From NCBI RefSeq assembly GCF_024160145.1, contig NZ_JAMYWQ010000004.1, positions 116,035 through 180,034 of the forward strand: a stretch of 64,000 bases of DNA, in the 5' to 3' direction. This document shows positions 54,360 to 63,103 of this stretch, one piece after another; positions within the stretch are counted from its first letter, which is position 1; every line of letters begins with the position of its first letter. The notes beneath the pieces are model-generated. The model worked only from the letters and a program-made list of their open reading frames with translations, did not search any database and was not told the DNA's origin. The position numbers and the translations under genes were made by a program. Source of the DNA: Serratia nevei (GTDB taxonomy: Bacteria > Pseudomonadota > Gammaproteobacteria > Enterobacterales > Enterobacteriaceae).

Positions 54360-54839
54360 CTATCTATTCTCCCGATCTCGCAGACAGAACTGCCGAATAT
54401 AACGCTGAAGGTACATCAGTTTTTGCTGGTCACGGATGATGCCTTCTCGGACAGAAAGAATACGCTGTCCAGTATCTGCAGAGAGTTCGATGGCGCTATC
54501 ATGGCCCACGCCGCGGGTTGCGGGGGATGTTCGATCCGAGCACTCTTTTTGTCCGGGGATGAGCATCCTGCGATGGCCACGGGCAAGCTGAGTACGCAGA
54601 GCCGTATTTTCTTGTTCAGCCTCATTCAGCTTCTCCGTGTAATGTTCATCTAATTCAGCAAGTTTTCGCTGCTGGCTCCGTAGCGATTTGAGTTCAACCT
54701 CATATTGCCTGGCTGACGCATTCGCCTCTCTTGCTTTTTCTTGCCAAGTGATTGACTGCTTATAGTAATACCGGGCCGACCAAGAAAAGGCGATAATGAC
54801 AAAAACAGTACCGCCCCAAATAGCACCTCGCATTGACAC
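54360..54839 (-). CDS. Inner-membrane spanin subunit (Rz-like)
   Basis: 159 residues: an N-terminal membrane anchor (about 7-24), a long alpha-helical/coiled-coil stretch (about 35-90, EKAREANASARQYEVELKSL), then a conserved C-terminal globular part with GVGHDSAIELSADTGQRILS and QLMYLQRYIRQFC-like ending. This is the architecture of phage Rz proteins, which fuse inner and outer membranes at lysis with the embedded Rz1. Confidence 0.85.
   Translation of the reverse strand: MSMRGAIWGGTVFVIIAFSWSARYYYKQSITWQEKAREANASARQYEVELKSLRSQQRKLAELDEHYTEKLNEAEQENTALRTQLARGHRRMLIPGQKECSDRTSPATRGVGHDSAIELSADTGQRILSVREGIIRDQQKLMYLQRYIRQFCLRDRENR
54416..54625 (-). CDS. Outer-membrane spanin lipoprotein (Rz1-like), embedded in Rz
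   Basis: 69 residues in the +1 frame wholly inside the Rz gene. It has a signal sequence with lipobox AIAGC (Cys21) and a proline-containing segment PPQPAAWAM soon after, which is the standard Rz1 layout. Embedded Rz/Rz1 pairs are normal in phages, and here this supports a functional spanin complex. Confidence 0.75.
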   Translation of the reverse strand: MRLNKKIRLCVLSLPVAIAGCSSPDKKSARIEHPPQPAAWAMIAPSNSLQILDSVFFLSEKASSVTSKN

Positions 54840-55630
54840 CTTGAATCCTTATTTTCCCAGACCCTATTGAATTAAAAACACCATGGTAATTAAAATATCA
54901 ATCGAAAAAATACAAAAGAAAAGCCAGATATAATCTCATCATCATTAAAAAACAACTTAGAATAATAACTCCCATGGTAATGGACATGGAAAAACAATCA
55001 TCTCATCATAGATATTATTACTATAATAGAACGTACCGAAAATACGCCTGGCGGCTATTAAGCTGTTTATTAACTGTCTAAATAAACTATAGGAGCAAAA
55101 CATAAGAAATAGAAATCGTTAGTAACGATCGTTATTAACATGATAAATAGCCGCAAACTATCAACTTGGTGATTATGAAAGATAAAAACTTACAAAAAAA
55201 CCAACAAACATCATTGCCACCCGCTAAAGACCATGGTATTGACCACAACAAACGCAGGGGCGTTGCTGCCTCTAACATCATGGAGGCATGGCTGCACAGC
55301 AGCGTGTAAACCACGTTATCTTTACCACGGCTAACGTATTTACCCGAATGCAGGAGCCTGCACTGTCGAACGCTCAGCGCTTAATTTCTACCCTCAACAG
55401 CAGCATGAAGCGTCTGTAGTTGAAATCCGCAGAGCGTGCCCTCCTCCTCCAGCCCGGAAATTCTGCCGACTGCGTCGGTGTCGACGACGAACATCACCGG
55501 CATCGACCAGACGGCAGTCAATGCGGGGCGCACAGAATGCGCAGGTGGGACGCTTGTTCCCCGTCGCGCCATCCGTTATCTATAGTTAAATAATTCGCCG
55601 CTAACGGCTCCCCCACCTGAGGATCTTGCC
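54840..55630. other. Long AT-rich region at the right boundary of the island
   Basis: 791 bases between the lysis cassette and the peptide-binding protein gene. It must hold the promoter of the lysis operon (minus strand) and probably the junction between island and chromosome. GC rises after about 55,250. A 43-codon frame (55288-55419, plus, MAAQQRVNHVIFTTANVFTR...) and a 63-codon minus-strand frame are weak candidates only. No tRNA, integrase or clear direct repeat is seen. Confidence 0.45.
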
Positions 55631-57232
55631 TTGACGTTTTTAAAACACCCTATCGCCGGATTGGTGCTGGCCGGCTGCGGCCTGTTGTCGGCGGGCAGCG
55701 CGCTGGCCGCTTCCGATGCGCTGGTGTACTGCACCGTCGCCTCGCCGGAGTCGTTCAACCCGCAGCTCTCCAGCTCCGGGCCGACCTTTATCGCCACCTC
55801 GCAGGTGCTGTACAACCGGCTGGTGACGCTGCGCGAAAGCGATAAAACGCCCGCCCCTTCGCTGGCCACCGAATGGAGCGTCAGCCCGGACGGCAAGACC
55901 TACACCTTTACCCTGCGCCAGGGCGTGAAGTTCAACAGCAACAAATACTTCACCCCAACGCGCGACTTCAACGCCGAAGACGTGGTGTTCACCGTGATGC
56001 GGCAGAAAGACCCCGCCAACCCGTATCACAAGGTCTCCGGCGGCAACTACGAATACTTCACCGACATGGGGCTGGATAAGCTGATCACCCAGGTGGAAGC
56101 GGTGGACGATCGCCACGTGCGCTTCACGCTGAGCCAGCCCAACGCCGCCTTCGTCGCCGACTGGGCGATGGATTTCGCCTCGATCCTGTCCGCCGAATAC
56201 GCCGACGCCATGCTGAAAAAGGGCACGCCGGAATACGTCGACAACTGGCCGATCGGCACCGGGCCGTTCGCGCTGCAGCAGTACAAGCAGGATTCGCTGA
56301 TCCGCTACATCGCCAACCCACACTACTGGCAGGGCGAAGTGGCCAGCAAGCACCTGATATTCTCCATTACGCCAGACCCGCAAACGCGGCTGGCCAAGCT
56401 GAAAACCAACGAATGCCAGATCATTCCCGCGCCGCTGCCGGAACAGTTCGCCGCTATCAAGGCCGACGGCAACCTGCAATTGCACGACATTACCGGGCTG
56501 AACGTCGGCTATCTGGCGTTCAACACCCAGAAGAAACCGTTCGATAACCTGCTGGTGCGCCAGGCGCTGAGCTATGCGGTGGACAAGAAAGCGATCGTCG
56601 CCGCGGTGTTCAAAGACAGCGGCACGCCGGCCAACTCGCTGCTACCGCCGGGCATGCTGGGCTACAACGATAAACTGCCGGAATACGCCTACGATCCGCA
56701 GAAGGCGCGCGAGCTGCTGAAACAGGCCGGGCTGCCGCAGGGTTTTGAGACCGACATCTGGTCGATGCCGGTACAGCGCCCTTACAACCCGAACTCGAAG
56801 CGCATCGCCGAGATGATCCAGAGCGACTGGGCGAAGGTGGGCGTGAAGGCCAAGATCGTCACCTGGGAATGGGGCCAGTATCTGGCCGGGCTGCGCAAAG
56901 GCGAACAGCAGAGCGCGCTGTACGGTTGGGTGTCGGACAACGGCGATCCGGACAACTTCGCCACCCTGCTCGGCTGCGCCGGGGTGCAGAGCGGTGCCAA
57001 CGTGGCCCGCTGGTGCGATAAGAATTACGACAGCCTGATCCAGCAGGCGATTCAGGAGAATCAGCCGCAGGCGCGCGCCAAGCTGTATCAACAGGCGCAG
57101 GTGATCTTCGCCAAGCAGGCGCCGTGGCTGCCGCTGGCCACCGGCAAAGTGTTCTACGCCACCCGCAGCAACCTGAGCGGCTATGTAGTGGACGTGAACG
57201 GCAGCGACTTCGCCAAGGCCAAATTGAACTGA
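55631..57232 (+). CDS. Dipeptide/oligopeptide ABC transporter substrate-binding protein (DppA paralogue)
   Basis: 533 residues from a TTG start at 55631 (CTGAGGATCTTGCC upstream). Signal peptide ends SALA-A. The mature protein is colinear with DppA (VYCTVASPESFNPQLSSSGP, DRHVRFTLSQPNAAFVADWA, then SMPVQRPYNPNSKRIAEMIQ and GWVSDNGDPDNFATLL). It belongs to the SBP_bac_5 family, binding short peptides in the periplasm. No permease genes are adjacent, so it probably shares a permease encoded elsewhere. The rare start codon is odd but supported by the signal peptide beginning immediately. Confidence 0.9.
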   Translation: MTFLKHPIAGLVLAGCGLLSAGSALAASDALVYCTVASPESFNPQLSSSGPTFIATSQVLYNRLVTLRESDKTPAPSLATEWSVSPDGKTYTFTLRQGVKFNSNKYFTPTRDFNAEDVVFTVMRQKDPANPYHKVSGGNYEYFTDMGLDKLITQVEAVDDRHVRFTLSQPNAAFVADWAMDFASILSAEYADAMLKKGTPEYVDNWPIGTGPFALQQYKQDSLIRYIANPHYWQGEVASKHLIFSITPDPQTRLAKLKTNECQIIPAPLPEQFAAIKADGNLQLHDITGLNVGYLAFNTQKKPFDNLLVRQALSYAVDKKAIVAAVFKDSGTPANSLLPPGMLGYNDKLPEYAYDPQKARELLKQAGLPQGFETDIWSMPVQRPYNPNSKRIAEMIQSDWAKVGVKAKIVTWEWGQYLAGLRKGEQQSALYGWVSDNGDPDNFATLLGCAGVQSGANVARWCDKNYDSLIQQAIQENQPQARAKLYQQAQVIFAKQAPWLPLATGKVFYATRSNLSGYVVDVNGSDFAKAKLN

Positions 57233-57495
57233 CCCCAGGCGCCGCGGCGAGAGCTGCGGCGCTACCCGCCTCATCGCTTAATAAGCTGCCAACCTCTGAA
57301 CCTACCGCACATTAACTTCACAACTTACGATGCTAGCTGCCTCCCCTGCCGCCAGGCACTTAACCCACTAAATTCATAGCTTAATAAGCGGCTTAATCCC
57401 TGGTATTTTGCTTAAACTGCGCACAGGCGCTTTCCTCGCCTGTAACATTTCGTTACCATCGGCGCACAGACCCTTTAACATCAAAAGGTAACCCG

Positions 57496-58035
57496 GTGCA
57501 GAACACCTACATGCCGTGGCAAATTCGCCTGCACTGGCTGGTGGCGATCCTGCTGGTCATCACCTGCGTCACCATTGAGCTGCGCGGCTTTGCCGAACCG
57601 GGCAGCGCTCCCTGGTACGTGCTGGTTGTCACCCACTTCAGCTGCGGCGTAACGGTGTTTGCCCTGATGATCGCCCGCCTGTTCCTACGCTGGCGCCACC
57701 CTTCGCCCGCCATCGTGCCCAAATCGCCGAAGTGGCAAACCGGCCTGGCGCATTTGACACATACCCTGATTTACCTGCTGCTGTTAACGCTGCCGGTGCT
57801 GGGGGTGTATTCACGCTATCTGGGCGGCAAGGAGTGGTATCTGTTCGGCCTGTCGATGCCATTCGCCGAGGTGGCCGATCGGCCTCAGGCACGGATGATT
57901 ATCGGTTGGCACAAAACGCTGGCGTCATTCGGCTACTGGCTGATCGGCCTGCATACCGCCGCCGCACTGTTCCACCACTATATCGTCAAGGACAATGCGC
58001 TGGTACGCATGCTGCCACTGATGAAAAAGCGCTGA
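57496..58035 (+). CDS. cybB: Cytochrome b561
   Basis: 179 residues from a GTG start at 57496 (AAAGG upstream). Four transmembrane helices carry heme-binding histidines: RLHWLVAILLVITC near the start, VVTHFSCGVTVFALM, and LASFGYWLIGLHTAAALFHHY near the end, with IGWHKTLA. It is a di-heme inner-membrane protein that passes electrons, including from ubiquinol to superoxide in E. coli. Monocistronic. Confidence 0.92.
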   Translation: MQNTYMPWQIRLHWLVAILLVITCVTIELRGFAEPGSAPWYVLVVTHFSCGVTVFALMIARLFLRWRHPSPAIVPKSPKWQTGLAHLTHTLIYLLLLTLPVLGVYSRYLGGKEWYLFGLSMPFAEVADRPQARMIIGWHKTLASFGYWLIGLHTAAALFHHYIVKDNALVRMLPLMKKR

Positions 58036-58089
58036 ATCATTTGGCGCCAGGGATGAGTTTTCGGGCCACGCCCGCTGACAGGGAATGAC

Positions 58090-59373
58090 ATGCAAACCCA
58101 ATTTTTTCATGTGACCATCGAGCAGTGCGCCTGCCAACAGACGGCGCCCGACAACCTGGTGAGGCTCATCGCCTCCGGCCAGACATTCTTTTTTTACCGC
58201 GACGACTTCAGCGACAGCGAAAATCTGCTGGCAACGCTCGCCCCCGGCGATCGGGTAAAGATCGGCGCCCATCGCCTGCGGGACGGCAGCTATTGGCTGC
58301 ACTGGTTGCTGCACGCCACAAAGGGCCGGCTGGAGCCGGACAGAACGCTGAAATACAAGCTGAAATATTTTGTCCTGCTGGTGCTGGGCGCAGCGCTGGC
58401 CAGCGGCTTCCCGGCGGCCTTTTTCATCATGGACGGGGACGATTCCTGGCTGACCATCGTCCTGTTCTTTATCGCCATCATCGCCGGCCTGATCGGCGTC
58501 GGCATAGTGCTGTTCGTCGGTTCGGAGCTCCTGCTGATCGGGCACCGCGGCCGCAGGCGCCTGCTCAGGGCGCTGGATCGCGTGCTGCAGGGGCAAGACG
58601 TCACGCCGCCCGGCTCGCTCAGCCTGAAAATCCCCGGCCTCAAATACCGGGCCATCCGTGCAAACGCGGCGCAGACGCCCGGCATACCGACCGAACAGCC
58701 TCTTCCCGCCGGCGTTGAATCCAGCCAGATCGCCACGGTGGACACCCTGCACTATGAGCTTTATCAAACAGAGTACCGGCAACGCACTTATTCCGTGGAT
58801 ACCTATGCGCTGCAACTGCAGGGGGAGCACTATGCATTGGCCGTTCGATCGGTCAACGTCTGGAGCACCAGGCTTCACCCCGTTTTTCGCCGCCGGCACC
58901 CGCTCTTTATCGCCCAGGGCGACCCGCTGCAGATTTTGTATCGTCAAGATGGCGCCTTGCCGGCCCTGCGTCTGGTACAAGGGATCATCAATCACCGCGA
59001 CCGTCAGGCCTATCTGGTCGCCGGCAACGGCTATTGCAGCGAAGCGGATCTCACCCTGTGTGCCCGTGTGATCTTCGCATTGGGCGCGATCATGGCGGCT
59101 TTCATGCTCGGCATGCTGCTGTGGGACAGCCTGGAGCAACGGGGCTTTTATCTGGATCGCTGGGCCCTGGCCCAGATAGGCAGTGAACTGCCGCCGCTGC
59201 TGTTCTTGTTGCTGATGGCGGTCAGCGGGCTGGCATTGATGATTGAAGCCGTGGGGCAGGGCTGCCGCCGCTTCCTTCCCGGCCAACGCCGCGCTTTCCA
59301 GGCCTATCGATATCTAAAAAACCTGCGCCTCAGTCTGTATCAGCAGGATCAGGTGACGGAGCTGAAATCATGA
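58090..59373 (+). CDS. Multi-pass membrane protein, unknown function
   Basis: 427 residues. Two membrane helices lie near 95-115 and 122-150. Two more near 325-350 and 365-385 (LPPLLFLLLMAVSGLALMIE) enclose a soluble central domain (about 160-310) with the segment TLHYELYQTEYRQRTYSVDT. The stop overlaps the next gene by 4 bases, so they form an operon. No family recognised. Confidence 0.7.
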   Translation: MQTQFFHVTIEQCACQQTAPDNLVRLIASGQTFFFYRDDFSDSENLLATLAPGDRVKIGAHRLRDGSYWLHWLLHATKGRLEPDRTLKYKLKYFVLLVLGAALASGFPAAFFIMDGDDSWLTIVLFFIAIIAGLIGVGIVLFVGSELLLIGHRGRRRLLRALDRVLQGQDVTPPGSLSLKIPGLKYRAIRANAAQTPGIPTEQPLPAGVESSQIATVDTLHYELYQTEYRQRTYSVDTYALQLQGEHYALAVRSVNVWSTRLHPVFRRRHPLFIAQGDPLQILYRQDGALPALRLVQGIINHRDRQAYLVAGNGYCSEADLTLCARVIFALGAIMAAFMLGMLLWDSLEQRGFYLDRWALAQIGSELPPLLFLLLMAVSGLALMIEAVGQGCRRFLPGQRRAFQAYRYLKNLRLSLYQQDQVTELKS

Positions 59374-60545
59374 TGCTGTCATTCTATAAAAGGCCGCTCT
59401 GCATTCTGGCGTTGTTTCTCTTCAGCACGTTGAGCTTCTTTTTGCTCAATCCTGACCAGCGCTATGCACAGTGGCAATGGAACAGCGGCGACGCTGCGCT
59501 GCCGACGGTGGCCGATTATGACTTTATCAAGAATTATCAGGCGGGGGGCGGCGTGCTGCTGGTGACCAACAAACGGGTCGAAACGCGCGGTAGCCGCGGC
59601 CTCTTCGGCTGGTCGGCCGATTATGTCAGCCAGTTGCTGTTCGCCGGCCCGAAGGGGGTGCAGATGCTGGGCCGCCTGCCAGAATCGGTGCACGATGCGG
59701 TCTGCAGTGGCCAGCGCTGCGTGCTGTTTCTCGCCGAAGGACGGCGGTTGATCGATCTGCAACTGGGAACCGTCGGTAAGCTGCTGCCCAGGCAAAAGGC
59801 CGACAACGACACCCGTCCCCTGCTGATTGACGGTAAGTTGGCGGCGCTGCGCTCCCGTGATGGATTGTACTTCATCAGTACCGACGGCATCTTCTACAGC
59901 CCGGACTTTGGTGCCCGTTGGCAACGGACGCTGGATCTGCCGGCACTGCTGGCCGAACGGCAGCTGTTAGGGCAGGATCGCGAAGAAGATGGCACCTCAA
60001 GGCTTGCTCATGCCACTGCGCAGGCCCCGATGCCCGAGATATTTACCGCCGTTGATGGCGATCGCGTGCTGTTCTGGATGAACCCGGTGCTCGGTTCCGG
60101 CGCCTTACACATCGCCGTTAACGGCAAAACCGGCAAGGTGGCCGAACTGCATTGGCTGCCGGTGCGCGTGCAGGAAAGCGCGCAGGCCCCGGATGGCGGC
60201 ATCTACCTGATCGCACAGACGCTGGACAGAGGGCGGTATCAGCTCCTGCGCTATCAATCTGGCGGCCAACTGCAAGTGATACTGGAGACCGGTTACAAGT
60301 CGCTGTATCGGCTGTGGGCCGGCAACAAAGCGCTGGTCGCCCAAACGGATAACGGCGACGGCCATCTCTCGCTGATTTTCGACCTGCAAACCTCCCAGGT
60401 ACGCTACCTTCAGCCGCTGGACTATGTGTACAAAGGGTTGGACGACGCACGCCAAACCGTGATTGAACCGGAAAGCCACTATGGCGATAACGGGGAGCCC
60501 CCGGCGCTGCCCTACTTCGTTCGCTATCGTTCCACCGCGCCGTGA
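59370..60545 (+). CDS. Membrane-anchored beta-propeller-like protein, unknown function
   Basis: 391 residues with a single N-terminal hydrophobic anchor (about 10-27, LCILALFLFSTLSFFLLNP). A long strand-rich periplasmic part follows with repeated short beta motifs (SRDGLYFISTDGIFYSPDFGARW, TDNGDGHLSLIFDLQTSQVR). A propeller-like fold is a guess from these repeats. It is cotranscribed with the upstream membrane protein. A pair of cysteines (VCSGQRC) is present. Confidence 0.65.
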   Translation: MMLSFYKRPLCILALFLFSTLSFFLLNPDQRYAQWQWNSGDAALPTVADYDFIKNYQAGGGVLLVTNKRVETRGSRGLFGWSADYVSQLLFAGPKGVQMLGRLPESVHDAVCSGQRCVLFLAEGRRLIDLQLGTVGKLLPRQKADNDTRPLLIDGKLAALRSRDGLYFISTDGIFYSPDFGARWQRTLDLPALLAERQLLGQDREEDGTSRLAHATAQAPMPEIFTAVDGDRVLFWMNPVLGSGALHIAVNGKTGKVAELHWLPVRVQESAQAPDGGIYLIAQTLDRGRYQLLRYQSGGQLQVILETGYKSLYRLWAGNKALVAQTDNGDGHLSLIFDLQTSQVRYLQPLDYVYKGLDDARQTVIEPESHYGDNGEPPALPYFVRYRSTAP

Positions 60546-60572
60546 CCCAGAGGAACCTGCCATGCTGCTAGG

Positions 60573-60695
60573 TTATGGCACCGGCGTATTTCGCCCATAG
60601 CAGCACGGCAAACAGCGCGAGCACAGCACGCCGAAAATCGGGTGATCCCGCCAAATCAACAACCAACCGACGAGCAAAATGGCCCAGGCGGCCAT
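60573..60695 (-). pseudogene. Small membrane protein, probably frameshifted
   Basis: From an ATG at 60695 (AAGGA seven bases upstream) the frame gives MAAWAILLVGWLLIWRDHPI, then an odd Cys-rich tail to a stop at 60573. In the next frame the same DNA reads DFRRAVLALFAVLLWAKYAG AIT-stop, a convincing second membrane helix. A single-base frameshift near 60635 would give a normal two-helix protein of about 45 residues. The gene is broken, or a sequencing error lies here. Confidence 0.4.
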
Positions 60696-61198
60696 GGCGA
60701 TATCCTTTTCCACGAGAAAACCGCCTGATGCTAGCGCAGGGAACGGAAGGCGTTGAAGCCTATGCCATGAATAATTATCCGTTAAATAGAAAGGTAATAA
60801 TTTCAGCTTTATTTCTGTGACTATGAAGATCACATAAATAACGCTTCACAGAGTAATTTCACCGTAGGGGAGATAACTCCCTGTATCTCAATAAGATATT
60901 TAAACCTCTGTGGAAAAGCGAGAAATGAAAGCGGAAAAAAACTGCAATAATTTGTGCATATTCTAAATATTGACTATGTTTAGACATACTATTTATATGC
61001 AGGTATAAACGCTGAATAAAAAAGAGCAAGGCACTTAACAATATTAACCACACCTCGCGCAGCGCGTGGGTGAAACGCTATTTTTCATAAAAACTCTGAG
61101 GATAATTCATCTCCACGGAACGGGTAACTTTGCATTTTATCAGGTCAATAGGCTACACACCGCAATTAATATCATTATTAGCATTCCGGAGACCAACA
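60696..61198. other. AT-rich intergenic region
   Basis: 503 bases upstream of the secreted protein at 61199. It likely contains that gene's promoter. Nothing else stands out. Confidence 0.45.
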
Positions 61199-61735
61199 AT
61201 GAAAATCGTTACAGGCATTATTCTTACCTCTATGGCCGCCTTCAGCGGCGCGGCTTACGCGGCCGATGCACAGCCCACTACCGGCAGCGCGGAAGTGATG
61301 CTGGAACACGTGCACGCCGTGATGGAAAACGGCAGCCCGGCGCCGCAGCATGACGCCGCCTGTAAAAAAGAGCTCTCCATGCCCGAATCGAAATATATGG
61401 GCATGAAGGTCAAAACCGATTACACCATCAACAGCAGCACCATGATGATGTCAGCCAAATCGATGTTCCCATCACCGGATTCCATGAAGCCCATGGCGCT
61501 GACGGTCGATCTCTCCGCGCTGGGCCTGGCGAATGTGTATGCCTTCGGTGCCTTTAAACCGGCCGCGTTGCCGCAGGCCTATATTTATTTCACCATCGAC
61601 AAGGACTTTAAAAATCCGGTCAGCACTTTTATGATCATTAACCAAGGCAAGCAATACAACTGCGTGATCTCCAGCTCGAATAAAATGATGAGCAAAGAAA
61701 TGCGCGACAAGATGATGATGATGAAAAAACAGTAA
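61199..61735 (+). CDS. Secreted Met-rich protein, unknown function
   Basis: 178 residues from the ATG at 61199 (CCGGAG upstream). Signal peptide ends A-A-Y-A. The mature protein has HVHAVMENGSPAPQHDAACK near the start, a second cysteine in KQYNCVISSS, and a strikingly Met/Lys-rich C-terminus (KMMSKEMRDKMMMMKKQ), plus MMMSAKSMFPSPDSMKPM. Met and His clusters can bind copper, but no known family is recognised. Confidence 0.6.
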   Translation: MKIVTGIILTSMAAFSGAAYAADAQPTTGSAEVMLEHVHAVMENGSPAPQHDAACKKELSMPESKYMGMKVKTDYTINSSTMMMSAKSMFPSPDSMKPMALTVDLSALGLANVYAFGAFKPAALPQAYIYFTIDKDFKNPVSTFMIINQGKQYNCVISSSNKMMSKEMRDKMMMMKKQ

Positions 61736-61746
61736 CGGAATGAAAA

Positions 61747-61775
61747 GCGGCGCTCCCCTTAACAGGAAGCGCCGC
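61747..61775 (-). terminator. Terminator between convergent genes
   Basis: GCGGCGCT...AGCGCCGC is an 8-bp stem. On the minus strand it is followed by TTTTCATT, directly downstream of the TM2 gene stop (61786). It may also stop the plus-strand transcript ending at 61735. Confidence 0.75.
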
Positions 61776-61785
61776 CATAAACGCG

Positions 61786-62004
61786 TTAAATCAGACCAGG
61801 ATTGTATTTCTGGTTGAACTTCTCTTCCGATTGGCACAGATAGATAATGCCTTCGATAAAGCCGACAATCGCCGGGATCCCCGTCCAGCAGAGCAGCAGG
61901 TAGAACAGCCCCCACCACTTCATGCCCAGGTAAAACTTGTGAATGCCCAGCCCACCCAGGAAGATGGCCAGCAGGGCCGCCGCGAGCTTGTCTTTTCTGC
62001 TCAT
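61786..62004 (-). CDS. TM2 domain-containing protein
   Basis: 72 residues from the ATG at 62004 (AAGGAG upstream). It is a textbook TM2 domain: LAAALLAIFLGGLGIHKFYLG MKWWGLFYLLLCWTGIPAIVGFIEGIIYL. The DRF-like aromatic motif between the helices and the short charged tail are present. The function of TM2 proteins in bacteria is not known. Confidence 0.88.
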   Translation of the reverse strand: MSRKDKLAAALLAIFLGGLGIHKFYLGMKWWGLFYLLLCWTGIPAIVGFIEGIIYLCQSEEKFNQKYNPGLI

Positions 62005-62323
62005 AGTGCACTTCTCCTTACTTCTCACCGAACCACCGGCATGTCCAAAACGGATGCCGCTCCACCGAGCGCCGCATCACAATGCTTGAGGAGTAAAACA
62101 TTCACCCATCAAGGCTCAACAGGGGTAATTATAACATCAGATGATTAAACGCTTGTTTAACCGGCTAACCGGCAGGGAAAGTAAGAAAAACGGAGGGTAG
62201 CAAGGAGGTAATGATGCGGGTAATAGAACATTGAAAATAGCCGAGATGCTCCCCGGCTATCATGCCAAAATGATGCAAATCAACAAACCTTATTCACTCA
62301 TTCCGTTAGTTTTTTGCCGCGAA
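62005..62323. other. Intergenic region between two minus-strand genes
   Basis: 319 bases with the promoter of the TM2 gene and the 3' flank of the esterase. No hairpin terminator or gene is obvious to me. Confidence 0.4.
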
Positions 62324-63103
62324 TTATAACCCATCAGCTTGCGGGCTGTGCGCGGCAATGATATTTGCCATTTGCGCATAATCTTTAATAACCCCCGGAT
62401 GACGCCGCCCCATACATAAAATAAAATCACAGCGCTGTTCACTGCCGAGCAGACTTTCCGCAATATTTCTTACCCGTAACTTAGGGTTGGCGTTAATTCT
62501 GCGAACGCGTGACGCCTCTTTTTCGTTACTTTCCGGATGAATTTTCTCTTCATATTCACCTAACATAAGCGTTAATTTATTAACACTTTCATCGAGCTTA
62601 ATATCGCCATCTGACAGCAATGCCCCCTCCCCCCACCAAATTGAGGGACTGGCTGCCAAATAACGTTGGAAAGCTTTCGGATGATTCAACAAGGTGTACA
62701 TCACGAAATGGCCGCCGTGCGAATGCCCAGCCAGAGTTTGCTGTTCGGCGTTAATGGAGTAATGCGACTCAATCCAAGGCTTAACGCAGGTTGTAATGAA
62801 CTGATAGAACGCTTCCGCTCCACCGCCCTCGGCAAACTCCTCGTCCGGGGAAGGGATCGTATAGTCACGAGTTCGCGCCTGTTTAATATCTACGTCGTCT
62901 TGATAGCCAATACCCACATAAAGGATATCCGCGTCTCCCCGCCGGTTTTCATATTCCGTTACCGTAGAAAATTGCGTATTGGCATCTAAAAGATAAAGTG
63001 GATTTAAATTACCTGCGACTTTCTCGCTGTGAGCGATAAAGATTTTATATTTTTGGCCATTATAATCCAAGCACTGAGTCGTTGAAATCAAGCTGTTACA
63101 CAT
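62324..63103 (-). CDS. Alpha/beta-hydrolase esterase (PF00756 type)
   Basis: 259 residues without a clear signal peptide. The nucleophile elbow is LAGHSHGGHFV (GHSHG, Ser near residue 139), preceded by YQFITTCVKPWIESHYSINAE and followed by YLAASPSIWWGEGALL. The layout is that of the esterase-D/IroE-like 'putative esterase' family that hydrolyses siderophore or acyl esters. A DYTIPSPDEEF segment near 85 is shared with this family. Substrate unknown. Confidence 0.8.
   Translation of the reverse strand: MCNSLISTTQCLDYNGQKYKIFIAHSEKVAGNLNPLYLLDANTQFSTVTEYENRRGDADILYVGIGYQDDVDIKQARTRDYTIPSPDEEFAEGGGAEAFYQFITTCVKPWIESHYSINAEQQTLAGHSHGGHFVMYTLLNHPKAFQRYLAASPSIWWGEGALLSDGDIKLDESVNKLTLMLGEYEEKIHPESNEKEASRVRRINANPKLRVRNIAESLLGSEQRCDFILCMGRRHPGVIKDYAQMANIIAAHSPQADGL

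Noticed and set aside
28106..54839. An ordinary prophage
   Set aside because: There is no integrase, capsid, portal, terminase or replication gene. Only tail-like and lysis functions are present, in Afp order.
55288..55419. 43-codon plus-strand frame starting MAAQQRVNHV
   Set aside because: Too short and without homology I know; the Shine-Dalgarno spacing is poor. Mentioned in the intergenic entry only.
55381..55572. 63-codon minus-strand frame in the right boundary region
   Set aside because: Weak ribosome-binding site, no recognisable similarity, and it lies where the island junction is expected. It may be a fragment but is not supported as a gene.
57925..59286. Minus-strand frame of 453 codons opposite the cybB downstream genes
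   Set aside because: Gln/Arg-rich shadow; the plus-strand genes have ribosome-binding sites, membrane helices and a 4-base overlap consistent with an operon.
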